Notes: generated by a model from the sequence alone, not told the origin. Counted from the first letter of the stretch, positions 8,657 to 20,012 are shown. The stretch: DNA of 61,452 bases from Rhodospirillaceae bacterium (GCA_011523655.1 WTGH01000023.1:20172-81623); one strand, 5' to 3'. A program made the numbers and translations.

Positions 8657-9700
8657 ATGGACGACGAGCTTCCGGAAACCGAGACAATAGCCGAACCGGA
8701 CCCGGTGTCGAGGTACGAGGTGAGAGCGGATGACGCATCGGCCGGCCGGCGCCTCGACGCCGTTCTCGCGGCGGCGCTCGACGGCCTGTCGCGCACCCGC
8801 ATCCAGGCGCTGGTGAAGCAGGGCGCGGTCAGCGACGGCGACGGCCGGATCGTTACCTCGCCCGCGATGAAGGTTGCGGCCGGCCAGCGCTTCACGGTCG
8901 ACGTGCCGGCGCCCGCGCCCGCGCGGCCGGCGCCGCAGGCCATACCGCTCGAGATCGCCTTCGAGGACGACCATCTGATCGTGATCGACAAGCCGGCCGG
9001 CATGGTGGTGCATCCGGGAGCGGGCAGCCCCGACGGCACCCTGGTCAACGCCCTGCTCGCCCATTGCGGCGACGGCCTTTCGGGCATCGGCGGCGTCGCG
9101 CGCCCCGGTATCGTCCACCGCATCGACAAGGACACCTCCGGCCTGCTGGTCGCGGCCAAGTCGGACGCGGCGCACGCCGGCCTGGCGGCCCAGTTCGCGG
9201 ACCACAGCATCGAGCGGCGCTACACGGCGCTGGCCTGGGGCGAGCCCCGGCCGCTCACCGGCCGGATCGACGCGCAGATCGGCCGCGATCCGGCTCACCG
9301 CACGAAAATGGCCGTCCGGCGCGACGGAGGGCGGCCTGCCCGAACGTATTATGCGGTGACGGCGCGCTACGGCGGACTTCTCAGCCTGATCGATTGCCGG
9401 CTCGCGACCGGACGGACCCACCAGATCCGGGTCCATCTGGCGCATCGTGGCAATCCGCTGGTCGGGGATTATCTGTATGGCGGCCGGCGGCACCTGCCGC
9501 GGCCCTGGCGGGATACGGCCCCGGCCGCCGCCGTCGAAACCTTTGGGCGGCAGGCGCTTCACGCGGCGCGTCTGGGCTTCGTCCATCCGGTCACCGGCGA
9601 GGCCCTGTCGTTCCGGGCAGCATTGCCGCAGGACATCGCGGCACTGGTATCTGCCTTGAAACCGTTAAAAAATGCCGGACAACTCTCTGCGGAGCAATGA
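8657..9700 (+). CDS. rluD: RluA-family 23S rRNA pseudouridine synthase
   Basis: 347 residues. An S4 RNA-binding domain lies at residues ~28-85 (RLDAVLAAALDGLSRTRIQALV). The catalytic domain follows, with DDHLIVIDKPAGMVVHPG at ~104-121 and the signature HRIDKDTSG at 154-162, whose Asp157 is the catalytic nucleophile. The later ATGRTHQIRVH motif is also present. The S4 domain and the position directly before rpoH, a common alphaproteobacterial order, favour RluD, which modifies helix 69 of 23S rRNA, over RluC or RluA. Confidence 0.9.
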   Translation: MDDELPETETIAEPDPVSRYEVRADDASAGRRLDAVLAAALDGLSRTRIQALVKQGAVSDGDGRIVTSPAMKVAAGQRFTVDVPAPAPARPAPQAIPLEIAFEDDHLIVIDKPAGMVVHPGAGSPDGTLVNALLAHCGDGLSGIGGVARPGIVHRIDKDTSGLLVAAKSDAAHAGLAAQFADHSIERRYTALAWGEPRPLTGRIDAQIGRDPAHRTKMAVRRDGGRPARTYYAVTARYGGLLSLIDCRLATGRTHQIRVHLAHRGNPLVGDYLYGGRRHLPRPWRDTAPAAAVETFGRQALHAARLGFVHPVTGEALSFRAALPQDIAALVSALKPLKNAGQLSAEQ

Positions 9701-9820
9701 GTTTCGCAATTCATGAACGATCTTGAAAAGACCGGGGCCAATCCTCAAATACAAGGCGGGCGACAAGAGACCGGCAGCGCGCCGGCGCACGCCCCCGGAG
9801 GAAAGCGAGGCAAGACGACA

Positions 9821-10735
9821 ATGGCGACCTCCACGGCAATCGCGACGTTGCCGACGATCCCTTCCGTTGGACGGGACGGGAACCTGTCTGCCTATCTTGC
9901 GCAGATCCGCAAGTTCCCGATGCTGGAGCCGGAAGAGGAATACATGCTGGCGACCCGCTGGCGCGACCACGAGGATACCGAGGCCGCGCACAGGCTGGTG
10001 ACCAGCCACCTCCGTCTGGTCGCCAAGATCGCCATGGGCTACCGCGGCTACGGCCTGCCGGTCGCCGAGCTGATTTCCGAAGGCAATGTCGGCATGATGC
10101 AGGCGGTCAAGCGTTTCGACCCGGAGCGCGGTTTCCGCCTTGCGACCTATGCCATGTGGTGGATCCGCGCCTCGATCCAGGAATACATCCTGCACTCGTG
10201 GTCGCTCGTCAAAATGGGCACCACGGCGGCGCAGAAGAAGCTGTTCTTCAACCTGCGCAAGATGAAGAGCCGGCTGGATGCGCTGGAAGAAGGCGACCTT
10301 TCGCCGGAAAATGTGACGAAGATCGCCACCGAACTGAAGGTCTCGGAAGAAGAGGTCATCAACATGAACCGGCGCCTGGCCGCGCCGGACAATTCCCTCA
10401 ATGCGCCGCTGCGCAACGACGGCGAGGCGGGCGGCGAATGGCAGGACTGGCTGGTCGACGAAAACCAGGAGAGCCAGGAGACCATCGTCGCGGAGCGCGA
10501 GGAATACCGGATTCGCCAGGCCATGCTGGCCGAAGCCATGAAGATCCTGAACCCGCGCGAGCGCCATATCCTGACCGAACGCAGGCTTCAGGAAGAGCCG
10601 CTGACCCTGGAGGAACTGTCCCAGGAATACGGCATCAGCCGCGAGCGGGTGCGCCAGATCGAGGTCCGCGCCTTCGAAAAGCTCCAGAAGGCGATGAAGA
10701 ATATGGTGATCGAGCAGCAGGTCGCCCTGCACTAA
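9821..10735 (+). CDS. rpoH: RNA polymerase heat-shock sigma factor RpoH (sigma-32)
   Basis: 304 residues from the ATG at 9821, supported by GGAGGAAAGCGAGG upstream. A longer in-frame start at 9713 would add 36 poorly conserved residues. Region 2 includes LRLVAKIAMGYRGYGLPVAELISEGN and FRLATYAMWWIRASIQEYIL. The RpoH box QKKLFFNLR is at residues 138-146 and is diagnostic. Region 4.2 ends LSQEYGISRERVRQIEVRAFEKLQK. It directs transcription of chaperone and protease genes. A CTTGAAA at 9722-9728, followed 17 bases after CTTG by CCTCAAAT, weakly resembles a sigma-32 promoter and would allow self-regulation. It lies between rluD and the chosen start. Confidence 0.95.
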   Translation: MATSTAIATLPTIPSVGRDGNLSAYLAQIRKFPMLEPEEEYMLATRWRDHEDTEAAHRLVTSHLRLVAKIAMGYRGYGLPVAELISEGNVGMMQAVKRFDPERGFRLATYAMWWIRASIQEYILHSWSLVKMGTTAAQKKLFFNLRKMKSRLDALEEGDLSPENVTKIATELKVSEEEVINMNRRLAAPDNSLNAPLRNDGEAGGEWQDWLVDENQESQETIVAEREEYRIRQAMLAEAMKILNPRERHILTERRLQEEPLTLEELSQEYGISRERVRQIEVRAFEKLQKAMKNMVIEQQVALH

Positions 10736-10764
10736 TCCGGATTTCTCACAAGAATTGTCGCCCC

Positions 10765-10783
10765 GGCCCCCGAGCCGGGGGCC
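10765..10783 (+). terminator. hairpin after rpoH
   Basis: Stem GGCCCCC / GGGGGCC with a 5-base loop, 30 bp past the rpoH stop. It is not followed by a T run, so it may be a REP-like element or a weak terminator. Confidence 0.4.
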
Positions 10784-10917
10784 CAGGGCTACAGGGTAAA
10801 GCGGCGGATACGGGTCCGGGCGACGGCAACGATCCGCGGCGCTGCGGGGATTGGATTGCAGGGCTGCGAAAACCCTGCCGCCAATCTCTGAACCTACCGC
10901 CCGTCGTGCGACTCTGG

Positions 10918-10939
10918 ACCCCGGCTCGGAGGCCGGGGT
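10918..10939. repeat. REP-like palindrome
   Basis: Perfect 8-bp inverted repeat ACCCCGGC / GCCGGGGT around a 6-base loop. It mirrors the hairpin at 10765 in the same gap and is unrelated to any gene frame. Confidence 0.5.
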
Positions 10940-11074
10940 GACATGAGTCTTTATACTAACCGATTATCGTAAAAGAGATTTCTTGCCCGCAAGCCTCGGA
11001 TGCGCCCGTTCCTTGCGAGAAATCCGGGCTGGCTCCGGCCGCCGGCGAACGACCGCCGGAAAGGCGCAAGCGCT

Positions 11075-12205
11075 TCAGCGCGCCGCGGCGAGCAGGCGGT
11101 CGGCCAGCCCTTCCAGCCCGGTTATGCCATCGGCATTGGTCAGGATGACGACATAGCGGTCCGTGCCGGCGGCGTTCCGGTAAATCTTGTTGATCGACGA
11201 AAACCCGGGAATCCGGCCGAGGGTGAAATAGGCCTGCCGCGCGCCGGCGCCGCGGACATACCAGCCCGCGCCATACCACAGATCCTTTTTGCCGGCGCGG
11301 ACATGCCGGCCGAACATGGCCTGCTTCGCTTCCGCCGAGAACAGCCGGCCGCGCATCAGTTCGCGGTCGAATTTGATCAGGTCGACAACGGTCGAGGTCG
11401 CATCGGCGCTGCCGAGGAACATGGTCGGGTTGACTTCCCGGCTCGGCCGGTCGCCGGCGTAGCCCTGCGCCCGCCGGCTGAGCGGCGTGGTGCCGAGGAA
11501 GCCGGATCGGGTCATCCCGTTGAGATCGTAGATCTCGGTCTGGATATAGTCGTGGAAGAACAGCCGCAGTCCGACCTCGATCACCTGCGTGATGAGGAAA
11601 TAGTTGGAGTGGCTGGCCCGGAACTTCCCTCCCGGCCGGGAATCCAGCTCCCGGCCCTTGACGAAGTCGAGGATCCGGTGGGCCTTGATGCTGGAATAGA
11701 GCCGTTCCTCGAAAAAGACCGATTCGGCCAGCGGCGGCAGGCCCGAGGTATGGGTCAGCAGATGGCCGAGTTTCATGCCCTGCCAGTGGGCGACGCCGAA
11801 GAAATATTCGGTTACCGGATCGTTGACCCGGACCGGGCCGGCGTTCTGATAATTGCGGTCCTGCCACCACAGCAGGGCGGCGGCGGTCAGCTGCTGGGTG
11901 ATGTCGCCGATCGGGTAGACGGTATCCTTGCCGGAAGGCAGGCCGGGCCGCGCCTCGCCGAAGCCGGTGGCGAGCAGCAGTTTGCCGTTGGCGCCGATGC
12001 CGATCGACATGCCCTTGATGCCCCGGGCGCGCATAAAGCCGCGCGCCAGCGCCGCCACCTTCGCCTGCTTCGCTGCGGAGAAGGCGGATTCCGTGCGCTT
12101 GCCATCGACCCGCTGCCCATCGACCCGCTGCGCCCCCGCCGGGCCGGCCATGGCGACCGCAGCCAGCGCCGCCAGCGCCATCATGCCGATCAGTCTACGC
12201 ACCAT
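11075..12205 (-). CDS. exported serine-hydrolase (class C beta-lactamase fold) homologue, catalytically dead
   Basis: 376 residues with a signal peptide (MALAALAAVAMAGPAGA) and an RVDGQRVDGK repeat after it. The fold is clear from HTSGLPPL, DPVTEYF, the F...Y.L....IE block and RIPGFSSINK. However, the nucleophile motif S-x-x-K of the family is replaced at YPIGDITQQLTAAAL (Ser to Asp, Lys to Gln). The YSN motif reads ASH when aligned through FRASHSNYFLITQVIE, and the H-x-G motif before IPGF reads T-x-G. All three catalytic motifs are therefore lost while the scaffold stays intact, which suggests a periplasmic binding or regulatory pseudoenzyme and not a decayed gene. Start at 12205 supported by GAGG. 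It follows purA by 95 bp on the same strand. Confidence 0.82.
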   Translation of the reverse strand: MVRRLIGMMALAALAAVAMAGPAGAQRVDGQRVDGKRTESAFSAAKQAKVAALARGFMRARGIKGMSIGIGANGKLLLATGFGEARPGLPSGKDTVYPIGDITQQLTAAALLWWQDRNYQNAGPVRVNDPVTEYFFGVAHWQGMKLGHLLTHTSGLPPLAESVFFEERLYSSIKAHRILDFVKGRELDSRPGGKFRASHSNYFLITQVIEVGLRLFFHDYIQTEIYDLNGMTRSGFLGTTPLSRRAQGYAGDRPSREVNPTMFLGSADATSTVVDLIKFDRELMRGRLFSAEAKQAMFGRHVRAGKKDLWYGAGWYVRGAGARQAYFTLGRIPGFSSINKIYRNAAGTDRYVVILTNADGITGLEGLADRLLAAAR

Positions 12206-12300
12206 GCGGAAATCCTCGCGAAAGGCGGCGGATGCCGGTCCGGGCCGCCGGAAGGCCGGCAGGTTACGGGGCGCGGCGGCCGCCGGGCAACCGTCTTGCG

Positions 12301-13593
<1,293 letters not shown>

Positions 13594-13604
13594 GGTCCGC
13601 CTCC

Positions 13605-14810
13605 CTACTCCGGCGCGTCCGCCGCGGGTCCGCCGGGCGAGACGGCGCGCGGGGCGCCGTCTTCGAGAACCGCGTCGCAACCGAGCCGCCGGGCCTCCGC
13701 GTCGACGTCGCCGGCCGGTTCGAGGCCCGCGACGACGGTGCGGCCCTCCCGGCGCAGGGCGTCGACGGTATCCGGCGGCGTCCCGCAGGGTGCGAACAGG
13801 CGGGACGGCTCTTGCGGCGCCGGCAGGCCGCGGATGACGGTATCGAGAAAAAGCGTGAAGCCGGTTGCCGGTTCGATGGCCCGGTCGGCAAAGCCGGAAC
13901 CGGCGAGATAGCGGCCGCCGGCGCCGATCTCGCCCCGGCTGCCGTTGCGGTAGACGGTAAAGCCGATGCCGGTGTGATACTCGAAGCCGCGATATTCGAC
14001 CGGGTCGACGGTCAGCGCGAGATCCGGTGCGGCGGCGCCGAGCCGGGCCGCCACGTCGGCCAGATGGTCGACATCGGCCCGCGCCTCCGCCGGCATTCCG
14101 GTCGCTTCGAGAAGCGCGAGGCCGGGCCCGGCCGGTCCGGTCGCATCGAGCAGCGCGAGGAATATCGCGCGGCTTTCCGCATCGCCGCCCAGCGCCGCGG
14201 CAAGGGCCTGCCGGTCCTTGCTGTCGAGCGCCGCGCGCATCGCGGCTTCCCGGTCCCCCGCAATGCCGAGGAACCGGCTGAGCGTCGCGATCAGGGTCGG
14301 GAAGGTCAGGTCGACCGACAGACGGTCGAGCCCGATGCCGCGCAGGGCCCGGACCGCCATCAGGATCACTTCGGTATCGGCTGCCGGCCCGGCCGCGCCG
14401 ATCAGCTCGCCGCCGACCTGCACGAACTGCCGCTCCGGCCGCAGCTGCGTGCCCCGCACCCGCAGCACGTCGCCGGCATAGGAGAGCCGCAGGGGCCGGG
14501 CCTCCGCGGCGAGCCGGCTGGCGGCGATCCGGGCGATCTGCAGGGTCATGTCGGCGCGCACGCCCATCATCGCCTGGCTGACCGGGTCCATCAGCCGGAA
14601 AGTCTCGCCGGCCATCGCCGCCCCGGCGCCTTCGAGCAGCGACGCTTCGAACTCGACCAGCGGCGGCTTGACCCGGCGGTAGCCCCAGCGCGCGAAACTG
14701 TCGAGCAGCCGCTCGACGATGGCCGCTTCGTGCGCCGCGTCCGGCGCCAGAACGTCGCGCAAGCCGGCCGGCAAAAGGCCTCGGTTGTCGGAAGTCGCCA
14801 TGGTCGCCAT
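13605..14810 (-). CDS. hisZ: ATP phosphoribosyltransferase regulatory subunit
   Basis: 401 residues. A histidyl-tRNA-synthetase-like paralogue that forms a complex with short-form HisG to start histidine synthesis. Visible: [17 protein letters not shown] at the start, [25 protein letters not shown] (HisRS motif 2-like), GDVLRVRG and a later [10 protein letters not shown]. It lacks the anticodon-binding domain of true HisRS. The hisZ-purA order is typical of Rhodospirillales. No hisG lies in this window, so its partner must be elsewhere. The start may be 14810 or the in-frame ATG at 14801. Confidence 0.88.
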   Translation of the reverse strand: MATMATSDNRGLLPAGLRDVLAPDAAHEAAIVERLLDSFARWGYRRVKPPLVEFEASLLEGAGAAMAGETFRLMDPVSQAMMGVRADMTLQIARIAASRLAAEARPLRLSYAGDVLRVRGTQLRPERQFVQVGGELIGAAGPAADTEVILMAVRALRGIGLDRLSVDLTFPTLIATLSRFLGIAGDREAAMRAALDSKDRQALAAALGGDAESRAIFLALLDATGPAGPGLALLEATGMPAEARADVDHLADVAARLGAAAPDLALTVDPVEYRGFEYHTGIGFTVYRNGSRGEIGAGGRYLAGSGFADRAIEPATGFTLFLDTVIRGLPAPQEPSRLFAPCGTPPDTVDALRREGRTVVAGLEPAGDVDAEARRLGCDAVLEDGAPRAVSPGGPAADAPE

Positions 14811-14849
14811 GGGTCGATTGCGCGCGTGGAACGCCGGCGGTGCCGGCGC

Positions 14850-16439
14850 CTAGAAGCGCAGGACCTTCACCTGTTTGACATGAGGCAGGGTGCAGAGCTG
14901 CATCAGGACCGGCTCCGTGATGTCGCTGTCGGCCGACACCAGGGCCATCGCGTCGCCGCCCGGTTCCGACCGGCCGAGATGGAAGGTCGCGATGTTGACG
15001 CCGGCGTCGGCCAGCGCCTTGCCCAGGGAACCGATCATCCCCGGCTTGTCCCGGTTGCGGACGAACAGCACGACGCTGCTCAGCGTGGCTTCGATCTGGA
15101 TGCCCTCGATCTCGACGATGCGCGGCTGGTCGCCGTGCACCAGGGTGCCGGCAATCGAGCGCCGGCGTTTTTCGGTCGTGATCGCGAGGTGGATGCGGGT
15201 CTGGTAGTCGGTCGCCCGTTCGTCGGTTTCCTCGGTCACCGCGATATTCTGTTCCCGGGCGAGGTGGGGCGCGCTGACCGGGTTGACCCCCTCGTAGAGC
15301 GGCGCCAGCAGCCCGGTGAGCAGCGATGCAGTCAACGGACGGGTGTTGAGGTCCGCCGCCTGGCCCTCGTAGCGGATCTTAACGTCCACCAGCGGGCTGT
15401 CGGTGATCTGGCCGGCGAAGCCGCCGAGTTGGCGCGCCAGCTCGATATAGGGGCGCAGCCGGAAGGCTTCCGCGGCCGACACGGCCGGCATGTTGATCGG
15501 GTTCGTGACTGTGCCGTTCAGCAGGTATCCGGATATCTGTTCGGCGACCTGGACGGCGACATTCTCCTGCGCCTCCTCGGTCGAGGCGCCGAGATGCGGC
15601 GTCGCCACGATCCTGTCCGAGCCGAACAGCGGGTTTTCCTTCGCCGGTTCGGTTTCGAACACGTCGAGCGCGGCCCCGGCGACGCGGCCGTCGTCCAGCG
15701 CCGCCTTGAGCGCGTCCTCGTCGATCAGGCCGCCGCGGGCGCAGTTGACGATCCTCACGCCCGGCTTCATCCGGCCGATCGCGGCGGCGTCGATCAGGTG
15801 CCTTGTGCCGTCGGACAGCGTCGTGTGCAGCGTGATGAAGTCGGCGCGCTGCAACAGCTCGTCGAGCTCGACCTTCTCGACGCCCGTTTCCCGGGCGCGC
15901 TGCGGCGACAGGAAGGGATCGCTGGCGATCACCTTCATTTTCAGGCCGCGGGCCCGCTCGGCGACGATCGATCCGATGTTGCCGCACCCCACGACTCCCA
16001 GCACCTTGCCGGTCAGCTCCACGCCCATGAAGCGGGATTTCTCCCATTTTCCGGCCTGGGTGCTGAGGTCGGCGGCGGGAATCTGCCGGGCGAGCGCGAA
16101 CATCAGCGCGATGGCGTGCTCGGCGGTGGTGATCGAATTGCCGAACGGCGTGTTCATCACCAGCACGCCCTTCGAGGTCGCGGCGTTGATATCGATATTG
16201 TCGACGCCGATGCCGGCCCGGCCGATGACCTTCAGCCGTGCCGCCGCATCGAAGATTTCGCCGGTCACGCGGGTCGCCGAGCGCACGGCGAGCCCGTCAT
16301 ACGCGCCGATGACGCTCTTCAGCTCTTCGGGCGTCATGCCGGGCTTGATATCGGCGTCGACACCGTGCTGGCGGAAGACTTCCGCCGCGCGCGGGCTCAT
16401 CCTGTCGGAGATCAGAACTCTTGGCGTCTCTGAAGGCAT
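14850..16439 (-). CDS. serA: D-3-phosphoglycerate dehydrogenase
   Basis: 529 residues, the long form with an intervening domain and a C-terminal ACT domain. It oxidises 3-phosphoglycerate with NAD+ in the first step of serine synthesis. Seen: [18 protein letters not shown] (nucleotide-binding loop), NCARGG with the catalytic Arg, the DVFETEP segment with the Glu, ATPHLGAST with the His, and the C-terminal ACT region from about residue 450 ([20 protein letters not shown]), which senses serine. It lies 39 bp before hisZ and 70 bp after serC on the same strand. Confidence 0.97.
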   Translation of the reverse strand: MPSETPRVLISDRMSPRAAEVFRQHGVDADIKPGMTPEELKSVIGAYDGLAVRSATRVTGEIFDAAARLKVIGRAGIGVDNIDINAATSKGVLVMNTPFGNSITTAEHAIALMFALARQIPAADLSTQAGKWEKSRFMGVELTGKVLGVVGCGNIGSIVAERARGLKMKVIASDPFLSPQRARETGVEKVELDELLQRADFITLHTTLSDGTRHLIDAAAIGRMKPGVRIVNCARGGLIDEDALKAALDDGRVAGAALDVFETEPAKENPLFGSDRIVATPHLGASTEEAQENVAVQVAEQISGYLLNGTVTNPINMPAVSAAEAFRLRPYIELARQLGGFAGQITDSPLVDVKIRYEGQAADLNTRPLTASLLTGLLAPLYEGVNPVSAPHLAREQNIAVTEETDERATDYQTRIHLAITTEKRRRSIAGTLVHGDQPRIVEIEGIQIEATLSSVVLFVRNRDKPGMIGSLGKALADAGVNIATFHLGRSEPGGDAMALVSADSDITEPVLMQLCTLPHVKQVKVLRF

Positions 16440-16510
16440 GATGTCGCCGTGAATTCGGTTGGGGCGGAACGGGCGGCCGGGCCGGATGACGGGCGTTCAG
16501 GCGGGGGCGT

Positions 16511-17689
16511 TCAGGCGGCGGCCTTCAGCCGGCCGGCCGCTTCACCATATGCCCAGTCGAGCCAGGGTAAAAGCGCCGAAATGTCGGCGGTTTCGACTGT
16601 CGAGCCGCCCCAGATGCGCAGGCCCGGCGGGGTATCGCGATAGGCGGCGACATCGTAGGCCACGCCCTCGGCCGCCAAAAGGCCGGCAATCGATTTGGCA
16701 AAGGCCCGCTGTTCGTCTTCGGGCAGCGCGGTAATCTCCGGGTCGGCGAAGACCAGGCAAATCGACGTGCTGCTCCTGACCGCCGGGTCTTCGGCCAGGA
16801 AGCGGAACGCCGGCGATCCGCCGACCCACGCGGTCATGGCGGCCAGGTTCGCCTCGGACCGGGCGATCATGGCCGGGAGCCCGCCGATTTCCTCGGCCCA
16901 GCGCAGGGCGTCCAGCGCATCCTCGACGCACAGCATCGACGGCGTGTTGATCGTCTCGCCCTCGAACACGCCCTCCATCAGGGCGCCGTTTTTGGTGAGC
17001 CGGAAGAGCTTGGGCAGCGGCCAGGGCGGCAGGTAGCTCTCCAGCCGCTCGACCGCCCGCGGGCCCAGCACCAGCATGCCGTGCTGCGCCTCGCCGCCGA
17101 GCGCCTTCTGCCAGGACCATGTGGTGACATCCAGCCTGTCCCACGGCAGGTCCATGGCGAAGACAGCCGAGGTGGCGTCGCACAGCGTCAGGCCGCCGCG
17201 CTTGGGATCGATCCAGTCGCCGTCGGGCACGCACACGCCGGAGGTCGTGCCGTTCCAGGTGAACACGACATCGTGGGCCGGATCGATCTGGCCGAGGTCG
17301 GGCAATGCGCCGTAGGGCGCCTCGATCAGGCGCATGTCGTCCAGTTTGAGATGCTTGGCGACATCCGTCACCCAGCCCTTGCCGAAGCTCTCCCAGGCCA
17401 GCATGTCGACCGGGCGGGCGCCGAGCATCGACCACATCGCCATTTCGACGGCGCCGGTGTCGGACGCCGGCACGATGCCGATCCGGTAGTCCTGCGGAAT
17501 GCCGAGGATGGCGCGGGTCCGGTCGATGACCTCCTTCAGCCGCGCCTTGCCTTCGGCCGAACGGTGCGAACGGCCCAGCATTGCGCCTTGCAGAACGTCC
17601 ACCGTCCAGCCGGGGCGCTTGGCGCACGGGCCGGACGAGAAATTCGGATTGGCCGGACGGACGGCCGGTCTTGCGCGCTGTGTCGCCAT
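16511..17689 (-). CDS. serC: phosphoserine aminotransferase
   Basis: 392 residues from the ATG at 17689 (GAGG upstream). The frame is open further upstream but that part is Arg/Pro-rich and unlikely to be protein. PLP-dependent transfer of the amino group to 3-phosphohydroxypyruvate. Seen: [15 protein letters not shown] at the start, [27 protein letters not shown], and [13 protein letters not shown] with the Schiff-base Lys. It is first in the serC-serA-hisZ-purA series. Confidence 0.95.
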   Translation of the reverse strand: MATQRARPAVRPANPNFSSGPCAKRPGWTVDVLQGAMLGRSHRSAEGKARLKEVIDRTRAILGIPQDYRIGIVPASDTGAVEMAMWSMLGARPVDMLAWESFGKGWVTDVAKHLKLDDMRLIEAPYGALPDLGQIDPAHDVVFTWNGTTSGVCVPDGDWIDPKRGGLTLCDATSAVFAMDLPWDRLDVTTWSWQKALGGEAQHGMLVLGPRAVERLESYLPPWPLPKLFRLTKNGALMEGVFEGETINTPSMLCVEDALDALRWAEEIGGLPAMIARSEANLAAMTAWVGGSPAFRFLAEDPAVRSSTSICLVFADPEITALPEDEQRAFAKSIAGLLAAEGVAYDVAAYRDTPPGLRIWGGSTVETADISALLPWLDWAYGEAAGRLKAAA

Positions 17690-18009
17690 GGCTGCCTCGC
17701 GGCGCTCCGCCGCCACCCGGGCGGGCCGGCGGACGGGAGCGCAGTCGGTCGATAACCGGCGCGAACGGTATGGGCCGGCCCCGGACCGGTCAAACAGACT
17801 GCCGACACGCTGACAATGTGCCGCAAGCCTGCGCCGGCGCCCGGAATCCGCCCGGAATTCGCCGGGGCCGCGCCATTTCGGCGACGGTTCGGTCAAACGG
17901 CGTGCTGACCCGTTGAGGGGCCGGCGGTCAGGCCTATGTGACGCTTTGCACAACGCCCGGCCCGGCGCACCCCCTCTCCCCCGGATAACCGACCGACGGA
18001 AGGCCGCCC
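17690..18009. other. divergent intergenic region between serC and GST gene
   Basis: 320 bp with no gene. It must hold the serC leader on the minus strand and the GST promoter on the plus strand. Two related segments, GGTCAAACAGACTGCCGACACG near 17788 and GGTCAAACGGCGTGCTGACCCG near 17892, lie about 100 bp apart. A structured leader upstream of serC (the alphaproteobacterial serC RNA motif) is known in the group, but I could not fold this region to confirm it. Confidence 0.45.
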
Positions 18010-18705
18010 ATGTCCCGCATCCTCTACGACCTATCCGGCGCCGGCGACCGGCGCTTCAGCCCGCACTGCTGGAAGACGAAGATGGCGCTGAAACACAAGG
18101 GGCTCGCGTTCGAGACCGAACCCTGCATCTTCACCGAGGTGAAGGAGAAGGTCGCCTTTGCCGGCGCCGAGCGGGTGCCGACGCTGAAGGACGGCGCGCG
18201 CGGCATCGGCGACAGCTGGGCGATCGCGGAGTATCTCGAAGAGGCCTATCCCGACGCGCCCGGCCTGTTCGGCAGTCCGGAAGGCAAGGCGTTCGCGCGC
18301 TTCGCCAACGAATTCGCCGACACGGTGATGCTGCCGCCCATCGCCGGCGCCATCGTCTACGACATCTTCGAATGGACCGTCGACGCCGACCGCGCCTATT
18401 TCAAAGCCTCCCGCGAGAAAATGATGCGGCGCAGCTTCGAGGAATTGCGCCCGGAGCGGGACGACTTCGTGGCCCGCTTCCGGTCCGCCATGGTCCCGGT
18501 CCGCCGGATCGTCGGCCGCCAGCCCTTCCTGACCGGCGACCGGCCGCATTACGCCGACTATTGCATATTCGGAATGCTGCAATTCGCGCGCTGCACCAGC
18601 GATTGCGCCCTGTTGCGCCCCGACGATCCGGTGCTCGCCTGGCGCGACCGGATCCTCGACCTGCACGGCGGCTATGCCGCCGCCGAACCGGCGGTCGCCG
18701 CATGA
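18010..18705 (+). CDS. glutathione S-transferase family protein (beta-etherase-like)
   Basis: 231 residues. N-terminal thioredoxin-like domain with [18 protein letters not shown] (residues ~15-32), where Ser/Cys near the start can activate glutathione, then VPTLKDG and [14 protein letters not shown] (glutathione gamma-glutamyl contact). The C-terminal helical domain has [16 protein letters not shown]. The RFSP.CW opening resembles the LigE/LigF type of bacterial GST. Substrate unknown. Its stop overlaps the next start (ATGA). Confidence 0.85.
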   Translation: MSRILYDLSGAGDRRFSPHCWKTKMALKHKGLAFETEPCIFTEVKEKVAFAGAERVPTLKDGARGIGDSWAIAEYLEEAYPDAPGLFGSPEGKAFARFANEFADTVMLPPIAGAIVYDIFEWTVDADRAYFKASREKMMRRSFEELRPERDDFVARFRSAMVPVRRIVGRQPFLTGDRPHYADYCIFGMLQFARCTSDCALLRPDDPVLAWRDRILDLHGGYAAAEPAVAA

Positions 18706-19304
18706 TCCTCGCGCGCGCCTTCGCCGCCGCGATCCTGCTGATCCCGGCCGCGGCCGCGGCGCAGGACCGGAGCGGCGGAGCGTGGGGGCCGCCGGCGGTC
18801 GACTACAGGGCCGACATGGTCTTCACCGACGACCGCGGCCGCTCGCGCACCGCGCGGCTTTACTACACGGCGAACCGGCAGCGGCTGGAGTTCAAGTCGG
18901 GCAAGCAGATCGTCGCCATGATCTTCGACCGGAGGGGCGGCCAGGCGATTCAGCTCCTGCTCAGCCAGCGCGGCTGGCGCCCGGTCGTTGCAACCGCCCC
19001 GCAATACAATTTCGGCCTGTCCGACCCGGCCTCGAAGCGGGAGAAGCTGGGCGAGGAGACGCTGGCCGGCCTGGCGGTGACGAAATACCGGGTGTCGAGC
19101 AGGTCGGCGGCCGGCGACCGGTTCAGCGGCCTCGCCTGGGCGACGGAGCACCGGATCGTCGTCAAAATGGCGGGCACCGTCGCCCGCGGCGCGCAGGAGC
19201 AGCCGCTCACCCTGGAGCTGCAGAACCTGAAGATCGGCCCGGTCGATCCGGCCCTGTTCACGGTGCCCGCGGGCTACCGGAAACTGCCGCCAATGCGGAA
19301 TTAG
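18702..19304 (+). CDS. secreted LolA/DUF4412-like protein
   Basis: 200 residues with a signal peptide (FAAAILLIPAAAAA). The body has repeated beta strands: YRADMVFTDDRGRSRTARLYYTANRQRLEF, then VAMIFDRRGGQAI, then a terminal DPALFTVPAGYRKLP. That pattern is typical of LolA-like/DUF4412 periplasmic proteins of unknown role. The start at 18702 overlaps the GST stop by four bases, which indicates translational coupling. Confidence 0.65.
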   Translation: MILARAFAAAILLIPAAAAAQDRSGGAWGPPAVDYRADMVFTDDRGRSRTARLYYTANRQRLEFKSGKQIVAMIFDRRGGQAIQLLLSQRGWRPVVATAPQYNFGLSDPASKREKLGEETLAGLAVTKYRVSSRSAAGDRFSGLAWATEHRIVVKMAGTVARGAQEQPLTLELQNLKIGPVDPALFTVPAGYRKLPPMRN

Positions 19305-19390
19305 GCGCGCCGGGGGCGCGCTCCGGCAACGGGCACCGTCTCCTCTGCGGCGGCGCGCCGGAAGTTGGTGGCGTTCGACGAAGCGAACAT

Positions 19391-19402
19391 AGTTTACAAA
19401 CT
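19391..19402. promoter_or_regulatory. candidate operator for the Xre/RES toxin-antitoxin genes
   Basis: Inverted repeat AGTTT-AC-AAACT about 47 bp before the antitoxin start, in a locally AT-rich patch. Antitoxins of this type usually repress their own promoter through such a site. The match is short. Confidence 0.35.
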
Positions 19403-19448
19403 GAACGATCTGGGCAATCATGACTGCCGATCCGGGAGCGAGAGCGAC

Positions 19449-20012
19449 ATGGCGAACCCGACCGAAGCGACGAAGGGGACGATGGGGTTTCTGGCGGACG
19501 AGTTCCCGGCATTGTCGAGCAACGCCAGGGCGTTCGTCCGCCATCACCCGCGAGAAGCGCGGCTGGCCGTGGCGGTCGCGTTGGAAGCCGCCGCCGCGCA
19601 GCTCGGGACGGAGGACGCCGATTCTGTGGCCGAAGTGCCGGAAGGACTGCGGCCGTTCGTCGTTCGCCGGAGCGGCAGCGAGGACATTCTCGGCGTCTCG
19701 GAGGCGGCGAAACGGCTCAAGGTATCGCGCACCACGGTCTATGACTGGGTCGACCGAAAGACTCTCATCGCCTGGAAGTCGACCAAGCGCGGGCTCAATA
19801 TTCCCGCGGCGCAGATCCTCGGCGCCGGAAAGGTGGTAGCGGGTCTTGCGGATGTCGTCGAAGCCATCGGCGACCCCGAGCTCGCCTGGGCGTTTCTCAG
19901 CCAGGAGTGGCCGTTCGATGACATAGCCGCAGCGCCCCTGATGTTGCTGAAGGGCGGCCGCATCGACGATGTGCTCGGCGCCGCCGGCGGCTTCGGCGCC
20001 ACCTTCGCGTGA
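19449..20012 (+). CDS. antitoxin of RES toxin (Xre/MbcA/ParS-like)
   Basis: 187 residues from the ATG at 19449, preceded by GGGAGCGAGAGCGAC. A helix-turn-helix of excisionase type lies at about residues 78-105 (LGVSEAAKRLKVSRTTVYDWVDRK). The C-terminal part (VVAGLADVVEAIGDPELAWAFLSQEWPFDD) matches the toxin-binding region of Xre-type antitoxins. It directly precedes and overlaps the RES toxin gene (GTGA overlap), so it should neutralise that toxin and repress the pair. Confidence 0.85.
   Translation: MANPTEATKGTMGFLADEFPALSSNARAFVRHHPREARLAVAVALEAAAAQLGTEDADSVAEVPEGLRPFVVRRSGSEDILGVSEAAKRLKVSRTTVYDWVDRKTLIAWKSTKRGLNIPAAQILGAGKVVAGLADVVEAIGDPELAWAFLSQEWPFDDIAAAPLMLLKGGRIDDVLGAAGGFGATFA

Larger units (their letters stand above)
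10736..11074. other. convergent intergenic region with two palindromes
   Basis: The gap lies between the converging rpoH and serine-hydrolase-like genes. A GC hairpin at 10765-10783 (GGCCCCC / GGGGGCC) lies 30 bp after rpoH and may end its transcript. A second, ACCCCGGC-TCGGAG-GCCGGGGT, is at 10918-10939. Such paired palindromes resemble the REP-like elements scattered in alphaproteobacterial intergenic DNA. No gene seen. Confidence 0.6.

Noticed and set aside
13812..16433. 873-codon open frame on the plus strand across hisZ and serA
   Set aside because: Antisense to two recognised enzymes; Arg/Asp/His-rich with no motif.
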